Assembly: GCA_022478985.1 (NCBI GenBank)
Contig: JAKSZP010013556.1
Coordinates: 17,048-81,047 of the forward strand
DNA length: 64,000 nt
DNA from: Massospora cicadina
Lineage: Eukaryota; Entomophthoromycota; Entomophthoromycetes; Entomophthorales; Entomophthoraceae
Direction: 5' to 3'
Below, piece after piece: positions 46,193 through 57,594 of this stretch; positions within the stretch are counted from its first letter, which is position 1; each line of letters starts with the position of its first letter. Position numbers and translations under genes: made by a program. Under the pieces are notes generated by a model, which did no database searches, was not told where the DNA came from, and saw only the letters and a program-made list of their open reading frames with translations.

Positions 46193-47594
46193 TGTATTTA
46201 TGTACCCACTTTGGTCAGGTACAGATACAGTACTGGGGGCTCCTAAGACATAGTAACTGGCATACATCAAGTCTTCATCCTGGTGATTGTCCTCTCCTTC
46301 CATGTGTAGATTTGCCCAATTTATAGTTCCAGGGGTTTCCTCTTTTTTTGAAGGGTGTTTTTCTTCATCACCTTTTATTAGATAATATTGCCAATAGTGA
46401 CAAGGCTTGTGACATTTGTGGCATGTAAACTCCTTGTGCTTATACCATGGAACTGGTTTGAAGTTCTTGTCTTTTAGCTTGTCATTCTTGTCCTGTGTAG
46501 CATACACTGCTTTTCTAACTCTGTGTGTTGGTTGAGTCATTGGTTTGTTTTCAATATTATAAGTTCCTTGCACATCAAGTAAAGCTTCCTTGATGTCCTT
46601 AAAAGATCCAGCTGTTTTGACTGCAAGTGTCATGTGCATCTTGAGGGCTGTGTGTGCTTCTAACAAACTGAGTAGGACAGTCTTTGCGGTAGGTAAGTCT
46701 AAGGTCCCTGTTGTGCATAGTTGTTGTGCTCAAAGGTAGTATCAAGTGGCATAGTTCACAACTGTCTCCATCTTGCCCATTTTCATCAATATGAACTCTT
46801 GATTCATATTCTCAACATCCTATGCGCTACCAAATTCTGATAACAGGATTTCCTTAACCTCAGTCCAGGTCAAACTAGGGAATAAACTAGCGCTGAGTAT
46901 CTCCTGCACTTTGCAGCTCATGCAGCCTTAAACGTGACTAGCCTTCTGCTTGTCACTAGCGCCATCCATGCTGTTCTCATACATTTGTAAAAACCCAACT
47001 ATTGTTCCCTCACCAGGAGTGAACATGTTTTTGATATAGGGTTTGAAGTTTGGATCTTCCTCTACTGGAGTGCTTTGCTGATATCATGGAGATGTTGCTC
47101 CCTGTTCAGCTAACACTGGCATTTCCAAACATGAGGTTTCTAGTGAAAAGCTTAGAGCAGGCCATGGTTTTACTTGAAATTTATCCTTAATTTTCTCCAA
47201 GTTTCAATCATGTCATCCAAAACAGTCTCATGGTAGTCTAAATGTTCACCATACTCATTCAATGTTTGTACATTTATTCCATTTTCTAATCCAAGGTGTT
47301 GGACCCATTCCTCAAGTCCTTTCAGATCAGTTTCAATTTTTTAGTCACTGGTATGTGCCCTAACACTGAGGTAGTAGCCACTCAATCCCATTGAGCAGTA
47401 TCTGAAACCTGATCTAGATACAACCTCAACTTCACTACTTATTTTTAAACACTTGCATACTTGCCTTAATCATCTCTTTTTAGTTGGAATTGGGCTTTCT
47501 GCTTCTTCTTCACCATGGTATACCTCCATGGTCTCAAGACTAGGCATTTCCATTTGCCCTGAAGTCTCTCTTCTCAACTGTGTGGTTGGCGTCA
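46193..47594 (-). pseudogene. Element H gag
   Basis: The frame at 46175-46666 (its last few codons lie in the G LTR) reads FKDIKEALLDVQGTYN, KPVPWYKHKEFTCHKCHKPC. The zinc-knuckle remnant CHKCHKPCHYWQYY has the last Cys replaced by Tyr. Upstream to 47594, Gag-like sequence continues in broken frames with many stops. G separates gag from the protease of the same element. Confidence 0.72.
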
Positions 47595-47612
47595 CCCCTG
47601 TAGTGAGCACCA
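47595..47612 (-). promoter_or_regulatory. Element H primer-binding site
   Basis: The complement of CCCCTGTAGTGAGCACCA lies directly inside the 5' LTR. It is identical in its first 17-18 positions to the sites of F and G. Confidence 0.78.
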
Positions 47613-47613
47613 G

Positions 47614-48649
47614 TCTCGCCATCTTGGGTTCTGCTCACTTAACTCTGGGGATTTTGAACTTGGTTTGTCAAAAGGGGTAATCTGTTGCACATATTTTGAC
47701 AATAACCAGCTTGGCTTAAACTTCCTGAGAGAGCTGTAAACTTGACACTTGCATACCAACTTTGTGTCTTCTTTACAATCAATCCTGTGTACATTGAAAT
47801 CTTCCCTTGGCCAATGGAGCTTATTTCAACCTCCTTCCTTGCAAACCTACCTTACAATGAGTCCTTCTCAAAATGAGTGTCTTCAACTGTAGTGTACTCA
47901 AGACTGGTTACTTGCAGTCACTACTTTTCACTTATTTCCAATTAAAGTGAAAAACTGAATAAAGAACAAATTTAAGATTCTGTGAAATAGACTGTTTATT
48001 TTAGATAAAAACTTAGTATTTTTATACCAAATAATAAAAAATTGAGATGTAAAATAAAATTGAGTGATAAATTGAATAGCAGATTAGTAAATTTATAATC
48101 TTCTTCAGGAACTTTGGTGCAGTCTCTACTTTAATTGATTTACTCTTGAGCACTCATTTCCTCAAGTTCCTGAATTTGTGCACTGCAACGTTGTGTGGAG
48201 CCTGCGGTATCAGGGCCATTGTTATGTGGCTCCTGTGCACTTTGGTGGAGTCCAAACCTTCTTTACCATCAGTGGACTTAATTTCTATTTATTTGATGGC
48301 ATCATTTTCTTTTCATTTTGTTTGATTTACTTTTGAGGTGCACCATTCTGCACCTAAATTGTTCTTTTCCTTCTTGACATTACTCGAATGAATATTTTCT
48401 TTTTAGGAGTATATCTTATTTGAAGTTTTGCCAAAACTGGTTTGCATCTCTTTGATAAGTGAATTGTTTGTCATTTTATCCATGACGTAGTTGATATCTC
48501 CACTTTTGCAGCCAATTTGTTTTGTAATATTACCATTTTTGGGGCTAAACTCCTCTCAGTTTAATAATTCTTATGCTTCAATTGGTATTTCCTCAATTTT
48601 ACCAGAGGTCAAGGATTTACCAATTTCATGGTGTGCCAGGTCTGCAACA
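47614..48649 (-). repeat. Element H 5' LTR (shorter copy)
   Basis: These 1036 bp align with 33188-33845 plus 34470-34854. The inner edge reads TCTCGCCATCTTGGG against TCTTGCTGCCTTGGG in the other copy, all four differences being transitions. The outer end is GGTCTGCAACA. Confidence 0.78.
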
Positions 48650-49450
48650 AGACATTTTCCTATTTCCAGATATTTTTTTGTGATAATGTTTCTATTAGTA
48701 AAATTTCCCAAAAGATTGTTAATAGGCCACTGGTAAGCTGTATCTAGTACTCTAGGCAATACTCAAGGCTTCAGAGGACTAACTACAGCATGCTTTTTAG
48801 GTGTAATAGGCAGTGTCAAGGGATCTGTAAATTAATCTTAATGTCAATCACTTGTTGTTCACCAGTTTTGATATTATCTCTTCAGAAGCATAAAAATTAA
48901 TCCATCTGAAGTATTCACTGAGTTAGTCAATTTCTTTTATTTTATCTGGACATGGTGTAATGTAAATACAAGGAAGGAGATGAGTAATCAACCAGGTAGG
49001 AGTATTCTCTTTTGTAGGTTTATTATTGTTTAAAACTAGAGGAACCTCATAATTGAACAGGGAGAGTTAACCTTGTTTTATACTAATGATTCTATTGTAC
49101 TCAAGAATTTTTTGAGTGACAATAAGCATAACATAATAATTGTTATCCAAGACTAATGAAGGTGCTGACAGGAAAAGCTTCACAATTTAAATGAGCAAAG
49201 AGGAGTATGCTCCAGTAGTGCATGTACTGTTGGGACCTGCAGTTCCATACTCTTAGGAGTACCCCATGTCAGATGCTAATTTAATGTTCTTGATAAGTTT
49301 TTCAGAGATCACATTGATTGTGGAACCAGTGTCAAGAATGGCCATAACCCATACCTTGGTGATGACAACCTCTACATTGGTTATAGTCCCCCCAAAAATA
49401 GGGGGAAGTGCTAGAACCTCCTTAAGATGGAAAGTGGAGGCAATATTTTG
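48650..49450 (-). pseudogene. Element C protease and post-protease region
   Basis: Minus-strand reading gives VMAILDTGSTINVISEKLIK near 49300-49345 (D-T-G intact), then MGYS, EYGTAGPNSTCTTGAYSSLL, VLDNNYYVMLIV. These match the retropepsin order seen in F, G and H. Downstream, at 48571-48759, VLDTAYQWPINNLLGNF follows before the H insertion. C resumes at 33187 with the pre-RT region. Confidence 0.72.
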
Positions 49451-50676
49451 AGCTATCTCAGGTATATATTTTTAATGGATTGCAAGGTATAAACCTGCTG
49501 AATAGGTTAACTAACAAGGTAATGAACTGGTCAGCATTACTAGCAGTATCAATAACCTCAGGGCACCCAGAACTTGGTTAAGATAGGTTTCATCAGGTAT
49601 CATGGCTTTACTTACTCCTTCAGGGTTCAGCCAATATGGTATCCCTACTTCAACTGGGGCTCCTAGGATATAATATCCAACCTCCTCATAACCCCCTCAG
49701 ATTAGTCATCAGAGGGGTTGTCTAGCATGTCAGAGAAGCAATAGGAGAGACGTTAGAAACAGGTATGTCAGATTTATAAGTTTTCTTTGCATGATACACC
49801 TTGTCAACATGTCCTTCTTTGTTGCAGTGGTTACCCTTAGGGGCGCTCAACTACCATTTTGGTCATAAGTGAAGGCATTTCAGCTTCAAAGGCCTTTGCC
49901 TTGAGCTCTTTGGGGGATGGTTTAGAGAGTTTGGACTCATCCTTACATGGTGAAGGGATTTCAGGTTTTTCTGCACCTTGGGGCAGGTTTTGGAATGTTA
50001 CCAGCTAGAGAAGATGTTGAGGAAGTTATGTACTGCATCCTGGAGGGCATGACAATTGAGCTGCTGTGGGAAGCCCATTGGTGGAGGGAGTGGGGTGAGG
50101 CAAAGTCTTCACTGAATGCACAGGGCGCACTCTGGGTGTAGATGACAGAAGGGAGGGCTGCCTTGTCATCATTAGTGCATTCTGTCCAACCTCACATGGT
50201 GGAGTGATGTCTGTATAGAGTCATACATGAGAGCAGGTTTTGAGATGGTAACAGGCATGTGAGGGGCCATGAGAGTTATGGACTCCTTTTGTCAAGCTAC
50301 TGTTAAAGGACCCTCAATGGTTAAGTCTTGGTGTTTCAACACAACTCTTTGGGCAGTCCTAACTTTATGGAAATCTGCAACATCTAATAAAGCCTCCTTT
50401 ATATTGCAAAAATTCCAGAAATGGCATTTTACTGAGATAATATGCCTTACTAAGGAAGAGTGAGAAGCCAAGCCAGTCAGAATGGCAGCAACAGCATTGT
50501 TAAGAGTTAACATTTTAAAGGTCAACAGCATCTGGACTTCTATGTAGAACCTATCAGTAAAGGTGGTAACCAGTTCTCCTTTGTGCATACTAAGGCGCAT
50601 AAAGGCCTGTTTTTTCTGCTTAAACTATGAGTTGAGCCAAATTTGTCCATAAGCGCTTCTATGACCTCCTCCCAGG
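49451..50676 (-). pseudogene. Element C gag, middle and C-terminal part
   Basis: The frame at 50292-50600 reads HKGELVTTFTDRFYIEVQML, LNNAVAAILTGLASHSSLVR, NIKEALLDVADFHKVRTAQR. This resembles the Gag of H (FKDIKEALLDVQG) and F. A weak knuckle-like stretch (HCNKEGHVDKVYHAKK) lies near 49800-49830. F interrupts the gene at 50677; the N-terminus is at 57208-57574. Confidence 0.7.
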
Positions 50677-51088
50677 TGTCAGCGCTACAGTTCTCTAGAC
50701 TGGTGCCAGGGTTCACGGTGGCTTGAAGCTGCTGATTTTCAGAAAAAGTTCAATAAGGAAGCAGAAAGCTGGGTAAGTTATTCAATATTTTATTAAGTTT
50801 AGAAGGATTTAATATTTATAAGATGTTGGAACTTGGTGCCTTTGGGATTGTTGGGGCCTCATCTGTTCAGGATCTTTATTGATCTTCCAGAATGGCCTCC
50901 TTGTGGGTATCCTCAATAGGTGGTGTTGCTCACCTGACCAAATGGGTGGAAACGCCACCCCACATGACTCAGTAATAGGGGAGGAGGATCCTGAAATTGA
51001 TTTAACTCAGTTAGGTTTGATGACCAATTTGGTATGGCCAAATTTGGAAAGGGGAAATTCAATTCAATTATTATCTCAAATTATGACA
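50677..51088 (-). repeat. Element F 3' LTR
   Basis: It is colinear with 56793-57207, sharing TCCAGAATGGCCTCCTTGTG and GGGGAGGAGGATCCTGAAA. Just outside, 51089-51105 reads CTTGAGGGGAGCGT on the minus strand, the polypurine tract. Confidence 0.93.
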
Positions 51089-52180
51089 ACGCTCCCCTCA
51101 AGATCCTGTCAGAGGGGGAATACGGCCACAGGAACCAACCATGCACCCAATTTACCATGGTCCCTTGGTTGACATCAGCAATGGAGTACTCAGACTTTAC
51201 CCTATGAATAACTTTATAGGGTCCAGACCAAAGTACATTGAGCTTGTTTTGTCAGCCCCCTAGGTCAATGAAGATAAAAGAGAATGAGGTCACCTAATAG
51301 AAAATCTGGTAAGGAGGGTCATCTGAGATTTGATTGGGATGTCTCTCTTCCAGTGGTGGTAAAAATGCCTTGAGTGGCTTGGGCTTGGAGCTGGACAATT
51401 TTATTGGCTAGAGCCCTCATAGTTAAGTTAGAGTTCTCAGGAGTGGAGGTCTTGAGCATTGGCTGGATGCTACTTGGCAGCTGAGGTGCCCACCCATATA
51501 GAGCTTCAAATGGGGACATCTTGATTACTTGGTGGTAGCTTACTTGGTAGGCAAGCAAGACGCTGGGTAGGTAATGGTTCCAACGAGCAGGGTCTGAGGC
51601 AGCTAATTTTTGAAGAATGGAAATTAAGAGTTGCATTGGCCCATTCAACTGCCCCATTAGTGGAGGGGTGGTAAGGTGCAGCGAAACTCTGAGTAGTGCC
51701 ATATAGCGAGGTAAGTTCTTATACTACCTGTGAGGTAAAGTATAATCCATTGTTTGAAAGTAAGGTTTGGGGGCACCCATGCTGGGTGAAAACAGATCAA
51801 ACGAGGAATAAGGTGGTGGCTTTGGCATTAGCAGCCAGGACTGAAATTGCTTCACCCATTTGGTTAGATGGTCCATGGCTAGGGTAATGTATTTATGGCC
51901 ATGCAACCCAGTGGAAAGGGGGCCCACCACATCGATGCTTACCACATTGAAGGGACCAGTTGGGGCAACCACCAAATGTTGGATTTGGAGGTTGGCTTGG
52001 TCTTGCAATTGCAAGCCAAGCATGCTTCCAGGACCTCCTGGATAGTCTTGATCATGCATTCTCAGTAGCATCATGATTTCAACCACTTGTGGGTCTTTTT
52101 GATAGCCCCATGTCCCATGGTGGAATGGCCTTCTAGTATAACATCAGTCCTGGAGAAGGGGCAGATATAAGGGTGCCACT
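51089..52180 (-). pseudogene. Element F integrase
   Basis: The frame at 51724-52086 reads FNVVSIDVVGPLSTGLHGHK, YITLAMDHLTKWVKQF (first Asp kept). The next block reads LLSNNGLYFTSQVV (second Asp is Asn), then TNGAVEWANATL (Glu kept). The frame at 51319-51702 gives YLPSVLLAYQVSYHQVIKMS, PFEALYGWAPQLPSS. The zinc finger is badly degraded. Confidence 0.84.
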
Positions 52181-53661
52181 TCTTGTTGACTTTCTTATAA
52201 AGCAGCCCATCCTTAATTTGTGTATCACAAGCCATCCTTCATAGTTAAGCCTGGACCTCCAGGGTTTCCAAATTCCACTAGTCAGGTAAGCCTATTAGAT
52301 TATATAGCCTGTCCTCCTCGGGGGTCAACACTGCTAATACTGGCATTCTGGAGAGGCTGTCAGCATTCTGGTGAATAGCACCTGTGCGGTGGACAATGGT
52401 GAAATCGTAGCTTTGTAGTTATAGAGCCCATCTGGCTAACTGACCATCAGGATCTTTATTTGTTGAAGCCACTGTAGCGAGGAGTGGTCTGTAATAATAG
52501 TAAAGTGGGTACTGTAGAGGTAGGACCAAAAATGTTTGATGGCCAGTAGGATGCCTAGGCACTCCCTCTCAGTAACACTGTAGTTCCACTAAGCTTTATT
52601 TAGCGTCTTGCTAAAGTAGGCCACAGGGTGGTCAACCTGGTTTTCATCATGTTGGGCCAGGATGGCCCCAACAGCAACATCGCTTGCATCTGTGAACAAC
52701 AGGAAGGGTTGGTCAAAGTGAGAGTGAACTAGAATGGGTTTAGTACATAGAGCAGTTCTCAAGGAATTAAGAGCCTGTTCTTGTTCAGGCCATCACTTGA
52801 ATGGCACATTCTTCTGTAGGAGATAAAACAGCAGTTCCACAAGGTTGGCAAACTGAGGAATAAACTGCCAGTAATAGCCCACCATGCTGAGGAATACATG
52901 GATATCACTTAAACTCTGGGGGCACAACATCTTCTCTATGGCGGCAATTTTGTTCAGTATGGGTCAGATGCTGTCCTTAGAGACCTTGTGCCCCAGGAAT
53001 TCTAATTCAGACTGAAAGAAGGAGCACTTTGAGGGTTTTAGCTTTATGGATGCCCTTTGTAGCCAATTGAAGACTTTCTGTAGATGCTCAGGATGCCCAT
53101 TAAAGGTTTGAGAGAAGACAGTAATGTCATCCAGATAAACAAGGACTCAGGAAAGCTTCAAGTCCCCAAGGATCCCATCCATGGCACATTGGAAAGTGGC
53201 CAAGGCATTACAAAGGCCTTGGGGCATCCTGGTAGGCTTGAATAGTCCTTTATTGGCTATGAGCGCACACTTAGCCTGGTCTTCAGGGGCAACTCAACCT
53301 GCCTATATCCACTGGCAAGGTCCATGGCAGAAAAGTATTGGGATCCAGTGAGCAGTCAAAGGGAGTCATCAATTCAAGGTAAAGGATTACTGCCCTTTTT
53401 AGTGATGGAGTTAAGTCATCAATAATCCAACACTACCTGATGGCTGCCATCCTTCTTCCAAACCAGCAGAAGAGGAGAGGCCCAAGGGATGCACAAGGGC
53501 ACCAAGAGTCTGGCGTCAAGTAGTTGTTTTAGCTCAACAGTCACCTGGGCCTCCTTGACATTGCTTTTTTGGTAAGGTTGGGACCGGAAGGGAGGAGCAT
53601 CCCCAGTTTCTACATGATGAAGGACCCCATTCACCCTTCCAAAGTCATAGGTTGAGGTCAA
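52181..53661 (-). pseudogene. Element F reverse transcriptase and RNase H
   Basis: RT begins GRVNGVLHHVETGDAPPFRS, QVTVELKQLLDARLLVPLCI, PLLLVWKKDGSHQVVLDY (53419-53661). The catalytic box LVYLDDITVFSQTF (complement of 53105-53150) is intact. RNase H follows around 52400-52750 in broken frames. Confidence 0.85.
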
Positions 53662-54560
53662 GAATAGGTCTGAAAAGTTTTTCCAACAATGCTAGGACCT
53701 TTTGCTGTTGGTCATCCAAGAGGTCTTTACTGATATTAGCATCAACCAGACTAACTGAGAGTGAGCTTCTAAGCCAAAGTCTCTTAAGTCCCCAAAGTTC
53801 CGGATGTCAGCAATAGCTTCCACTGGTAGTAAGCGGACATAGGCAGCAGAGCTGTTTGGACCTACTATTTTAGGTTTATCAGTAAGGTTGGCCAACAGCA
53901 CTGATATAGATCTGGCGAAGGCTGAATCTAGAATCCCCAGACAGGTCATCACCTCCTTTGGGGATGGGTTGTCTAGGCCTCAGACTTTTATCAGATACCC
54001 TGAGGGGATGTTAACATGGACCCAGGTATTGGCGATGACCTGGGATTTTGGGGGAATGGTAGTTGTCTTAGGTAATTAAACTGGCATGCCTTCTTGCCCA
54101 TCAACAGCAGGAGGGGGCAGTCAGTCTCAGGAATCTCTAATATGGTATTTGAGCTGATCAATTTGGCTTTCACTCTCTAGCAGATAAGCCCAGGATTTGA
54201 CCTCAGTTTTGGAGTCACAAGGGGTCCAAAAACAAGAAGAATATGATGACCAAGAATGGGTAGAAAGCTGCCATCATAATGGAGCACTGCCATATAGTCT
54301 CTAAGAAATTGAGTCCCGAGGAGCAGGTCATAGCTAGGGTTGTCCAGAGCAATGGCGGGTGTATCTAAAGTGAGCTTCCCAAATCATATCAGTAGAGAGG
54401 AATAGGCCCCTATGGATTGGGTGCACTGGGGGCTAGCCATGCCATACTCCATGTAGTGTGGCATATTGGGAGCAATCTTGATGCGTTTCATCAGCTTGGA
54501 GGATATGACATTCATGGGGGAGCCACTGTCAATTATGGCATGGACTGGTATCTTGTGAAC
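53662..54560 (-). pseudogene. Element F protease and linker
   Basis: AIIDSGSPMNVISSKLMKRI (about 54480-54545, D-S-G intact), MPHYMEYGMASPQCTQSIGA, TPAIALDNPSYDLLLGTQFL, then HYDGSFLPILGHHILLVF. This is an almost uninterrupted retropepsin domain ending in the 'llLGtqFL' motif. The linker to RT is 53692-54170. Confidence 0.84.
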
Positions 54561-56770
54561 TTAAACTGCAACCTGGGTGCCCAGGCTGCTGAACTGGGGC
54601 AGCAGAGTGAGGAACATGGTAGTGTCATCAGAAGAAGAGTAAGCAGTATCAATCTCTTTATTATCATTAGATACCAAAACTTCTTCTCCAGATGCCATAG
54701 CTTCTAGTTCACTTACAGTTACAGTGGATTCTTGAGGCTTAGTGGGGTCATCAGCATGAAGTGCCTTATTCTTAATGCTGACTGCTCTTTTCCCACCTCC
54801 TGGAAAGTTGTTTCCAGCAGTTCTTGGCGCTGTGCCTGGTGCCATTACAGTAAGTACATCTGGATTGAGGGTTTTTCTGGTTTTCAACCACATGGACTCT
54901 AGGATGGTTAGTGGGGCCAGTGGAGGTAGCCTTTGAGTGCAGAGTTGACATAGGGATCCCATTAAGGGCCTCCTTAATTTCTCAGATGCAGGTAAACTCA
55001 TTCTTCTGGCCAATCATATGCATCTTTACCTCAGGGTAAGATCCTAATGCAAAAATGACAGTGATAATAATGTCATCCAGGGTGATATAATTTGTGATGA
55101 CCAAGGGTTGATCTAGGGCATAGAAGCAGCAGGTGAACTCTGTGGGGCTTTCTCCTTTGTTTAATCAGATACCCATGAAGGCCTGTTTTTAGTTGGCTAA
55201 GGTTTGGTTGCTTTCAAACTCTTGGATTAATGCTGTGTGGACCTGATCCCACATTATGCACTCCTTCAAATGAGGGGTCATGATCTCCTGGGCCATGCTA
55301 TCCAGGCAAGAATGAATATGTTTTACCCTTTGCCAGTTGGTGGCCTCCTCCATGGAGCTCTCATAAGCATACAGGAAGGATGCAATGCTCTCCTGGCTGG
55401 GAACAAATCTCTCTTTAAAACTAGGTTTAAAGTTAGTTTGCAGAGGAGCGGAGGGGGTATCAACACCAGGGATAGGTGTTGACTCCAAATTTTCAGTTTC
55501 CGCATAGTTGTGGGGGCCCTGTTGGTCTAGCCAGCGTCATAGGCCTTCAAGTTCCTCCTGGACATCGTCCCAATGTTTATTGAGGGAGGGAACAGAAACC
55601 TTGTCCATGACTTGCTCTTTTTAGAGATTGTATATCAGCCTGTTGGTGGTGAAATTGATCTTTGAGGGTGGTCAGGTAGGTCTCAAACCCTCAACAGGTT
55701 TGCTCCAGCTGAGAGATGTGGGTGTTGGTGAGCTTAGCAAAAATACTTAAGTTGCCTATTTTATCTGATAGGGCATCTAGGGAGACCCTAGAGTCAAGTG
55801 GGACCCCATCCGTTCAGAGTCTACATCCTTTGGCTACATTCCAAATTTGTTCACATAAGACAGCCAAGGCTGTCATCACATCCTTCTGCCAGGGGTCCTC
55901 AGGACTGATAGCGGTGGGGGTTGAGGAACCTGGGGACCCGGGGGGTCCATGGGGACATTCTGGCCCTTCAGGCCCCTCATGCTCCACAGGGCCTTCAGGC
56001 CCCCAAGGCCCTTCAGGACCTTTGCTCCTAGATGGATGGTCATGGGAGGCCAGCTCTCAATAGTGTTGTTATAGGGTCCCTACCAGATCTTCATTTGAAG
56101 GAGGCATCAATTCCAAGTTGTCTCGAGGTGTTGAAATTTCTGACACAGTTTATCCTCAAGATACCTGGAGATCCCATGATCTAACACCATTACATGGTCT
56201 AAAATTCATTAATCAGCCATCAATTATCAATTATGGCCTCACGGTTGTCATGGACAACGGAGGAGGCTGCATTATAAAAATTGACAAGATGGGTGTGTAG
56301 GGCCTGGAAAAGCCCCATTTGGCATGCAACTTCTTGATAGTGCAATCCAACTAGTTGGAGCAGGTGATGGATGGCGGGGTGAACAAAATGGCAAAGGTAG
56401 CATTTGGGGCCCAATGTGAGCTCTGCTGGTGGCAGCTGGGCCAAGTTGTAAAGGTCCCACTTAGAAAAGGGAATGGCGGAGGCACAGGAATGACTAGTGT
56501 GGGCATCCGCAAAGTAGATGCCATTTATTAGTTGGGGGATTACCTCATTAGGGTTTTTATATTGAAGTTGGTACTGACTTCCATCGATAGAAGGCAGGGT
56601 GAACTGAAAAGAGGCTCAAAATTCTAATGATTCAGCTTGAGTGGCCAGTATCTCAAGCTGTGAGGTTCTAACCCATTGGGCAACACTTCTTAACCAACCA
56701 GCAGTTTGGTCTTCTAGGCTTCTAATATTTTCCATTGTGATAGACAAGTTCACTTGGGACAGCTCAGAGC
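54561..56770 (-). pseudogene. Element F gag with collagen-like segment and CCHC knuckle
   Basis: The capsid-like frame at 55189-55488 reads NFKPSFKERFVPSQESIASF, WQRVKHIHSCLDSMAQEIM, QVHTALIQEFESNQTLAN. A CCHC knuckle CTYCNGTRHSAKNC is encoded at 54817-54858 inside the 150-codon frame 54561-55013. Further upstream, 55920-56030 encodes a Gly-Pro-Glu repeat (GPEGPWGPEGPVEHEGPEGP). Frames are broken between the parts. Confidence 0.82.
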
Positions 56771-56788
56771 CCCCTGTAGTGAGCACCA
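56771..56788 (-). promoter_or_regulatory. Element F primer-binding site
   Basis: The minus strand reads TGGTGCTCACTACAGGGG, four bases from the 5' LTR edge at 56793. It is the same as in G and H. Confidence 0.8.
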
Positions 56789-56792
56789 CTTC

Positions 56793-57207
56793 TGTCAGTG
56801 CTACAGTTCTTTGGACTAGCGCTGAGGGTTCATGGTGGCTCAAAGCTGCTGATTTGCAGAAAAAAGGTTGAGAAGAAAGTGGAAAGCTGGGCAAGTTATT
56901 AGATATTTTATTAGGCTTAGAATGATTCAATATTTATAGGGTGTGTTGGAACTCGGTGCCTTTGGGATTGTCAGGGCCTCATCTGTTCAGGATTTTACTG
57001 ATCTTCCAGAATGGCCTCCTTGTGGGCATCCTCAATGGGTGGAGTTGCTCACTTGACCAAATGGGTGGAAATGCTGCTCCACATGACTCAGGACTAGGGG
57101 AGGAGGATCCTGAAATTGATTTTACTTGGTTAGGTTTGAAAACTGATTTGGTATGGCCAAATTCAGAAAGGGGGGATTTGGTTCAATTATTATCTTAAAT
57201 TCTGACA
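56793..57207 (-). repeat. Element F 5' LTR
   Basis: It begins TGTCAGTGCTACAG and ends AAATTCTGACA, and is matched by 50677-51088. TSD copy CCAGG is at 57208-57212. C's gag resumes immediately after. Confidence 0.93.
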
Positions 57208-57574
57208 CCAGGTACTAAGGGTGTCCATAGGAACCATATTTCTTGAGCCATGCAACTTAATCAAGGGAGAATGTGCTCAATTTTCTGATGATTGGTCATA
57301 CCTTTCATGGCATATTAATAGACATATAAAAATGAAACAATGCTACCCTCACCTGGAGTAAACTTATCTTTAAAAGTAAGTTTAAAGGGGACAGCAGGAG
57401 TGGCTCCATGAGAATCTAGAGAGGGACGCCATTCAAGCTTTTTAAGACATGATAAAGTGCTGTCTAGTTGCTGTTTCAAAGCAGCTATCCTTGGTTCAGC
57501 TCCAATGGTAAGATTAGGAAGGCTAGCCATCCAGACATCCTCCATTTTAATTTAAAGATTGTAGTGTACAGGCT
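57208..57574 (-). pseudogene. Element C gag, N-terminal part
   Basis: A 76-codon frame (57315-57545) starts MEDVWMASLPNLTIGAEPRI, AALKQQLDSTLSCLKKLEWR and ends KLTFKDKFTPGEGSIVSFLY. The last part resembles F's FKERFVPSQESIASFLY. The ATG lies about 30 bp from the primer site, normal for Gag. The frame continues at 50676 on the far side of F. Confidence 0.75.
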
Positions 57575-57592
57575 CCCCAGTATTAAGCACCA
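57575..57592 (-). promoter_or_regulatory. Element C primer-binding site
   Basis: The minus strand reads TGGTGCTTAATACTGGGG two bases from the LTR. It resembles the B/F/G/H site at both ends (TGGTGCT....GGGG) with changes in the middle. Confidence 0.65.
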
Positions 57593-57594
57593 CT

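Larger units (their letters stand above)
33188..48649 (-). mobile_element. Element H: minus-strand Ty3/Gypsy element carrying G (about 7.8 kb of its own)
   Basis: Homologous LTRs lie at 33188-34854 and 47614-48649. Primer site 47595-47612, gag 46193-47594, [G], protease, RT, RNase H, integrase and a PPT (TTTTGAAAGGGGTGG on the minus strand next to 34854) follow in order. Flanks AGGCA (33183-33187) and AGACA (48650-48654) match at 4 of 5 with a transition. The TG/CA end on the left LTR edge has mutated, so that edge is approximate. Confidence 0.8.
50677..57207 (-). mobile_element. Element F: minus-strand Ty3/Gypsy element inserted in the gag of C
   Basis: LTRs of 412 bp (50677-51088) and 415 bp (56793-57207) start TGTCAG and end TGACA. 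They are flanked by a perfect TSD, CCAGG (50672-50676, 57208-57212). The minus-strand order is primer site, gag with CCHC, protease, RT, RNase H, integrase, PPT. It is a full-length structure of 6.5 kb with no further insertion, but stops are scattered throughout. Confidence 0.93.

Noticed and set aside
33181..49400. Second independent element in 48280-48760 because it resembles 34340-34830
   Set aside because: The similarity is explained by the outer halves of the two H LTRs (34470-34854 and the end of 47614-48649).
55716..56063. Plus-strand 115-codon frame rich in Gly-Ser-Pro
   Set aside because: It is the antisense shadow of the Gly-Pro-Glu repeat in the F gag; all coding evidence there is on the minus strand.
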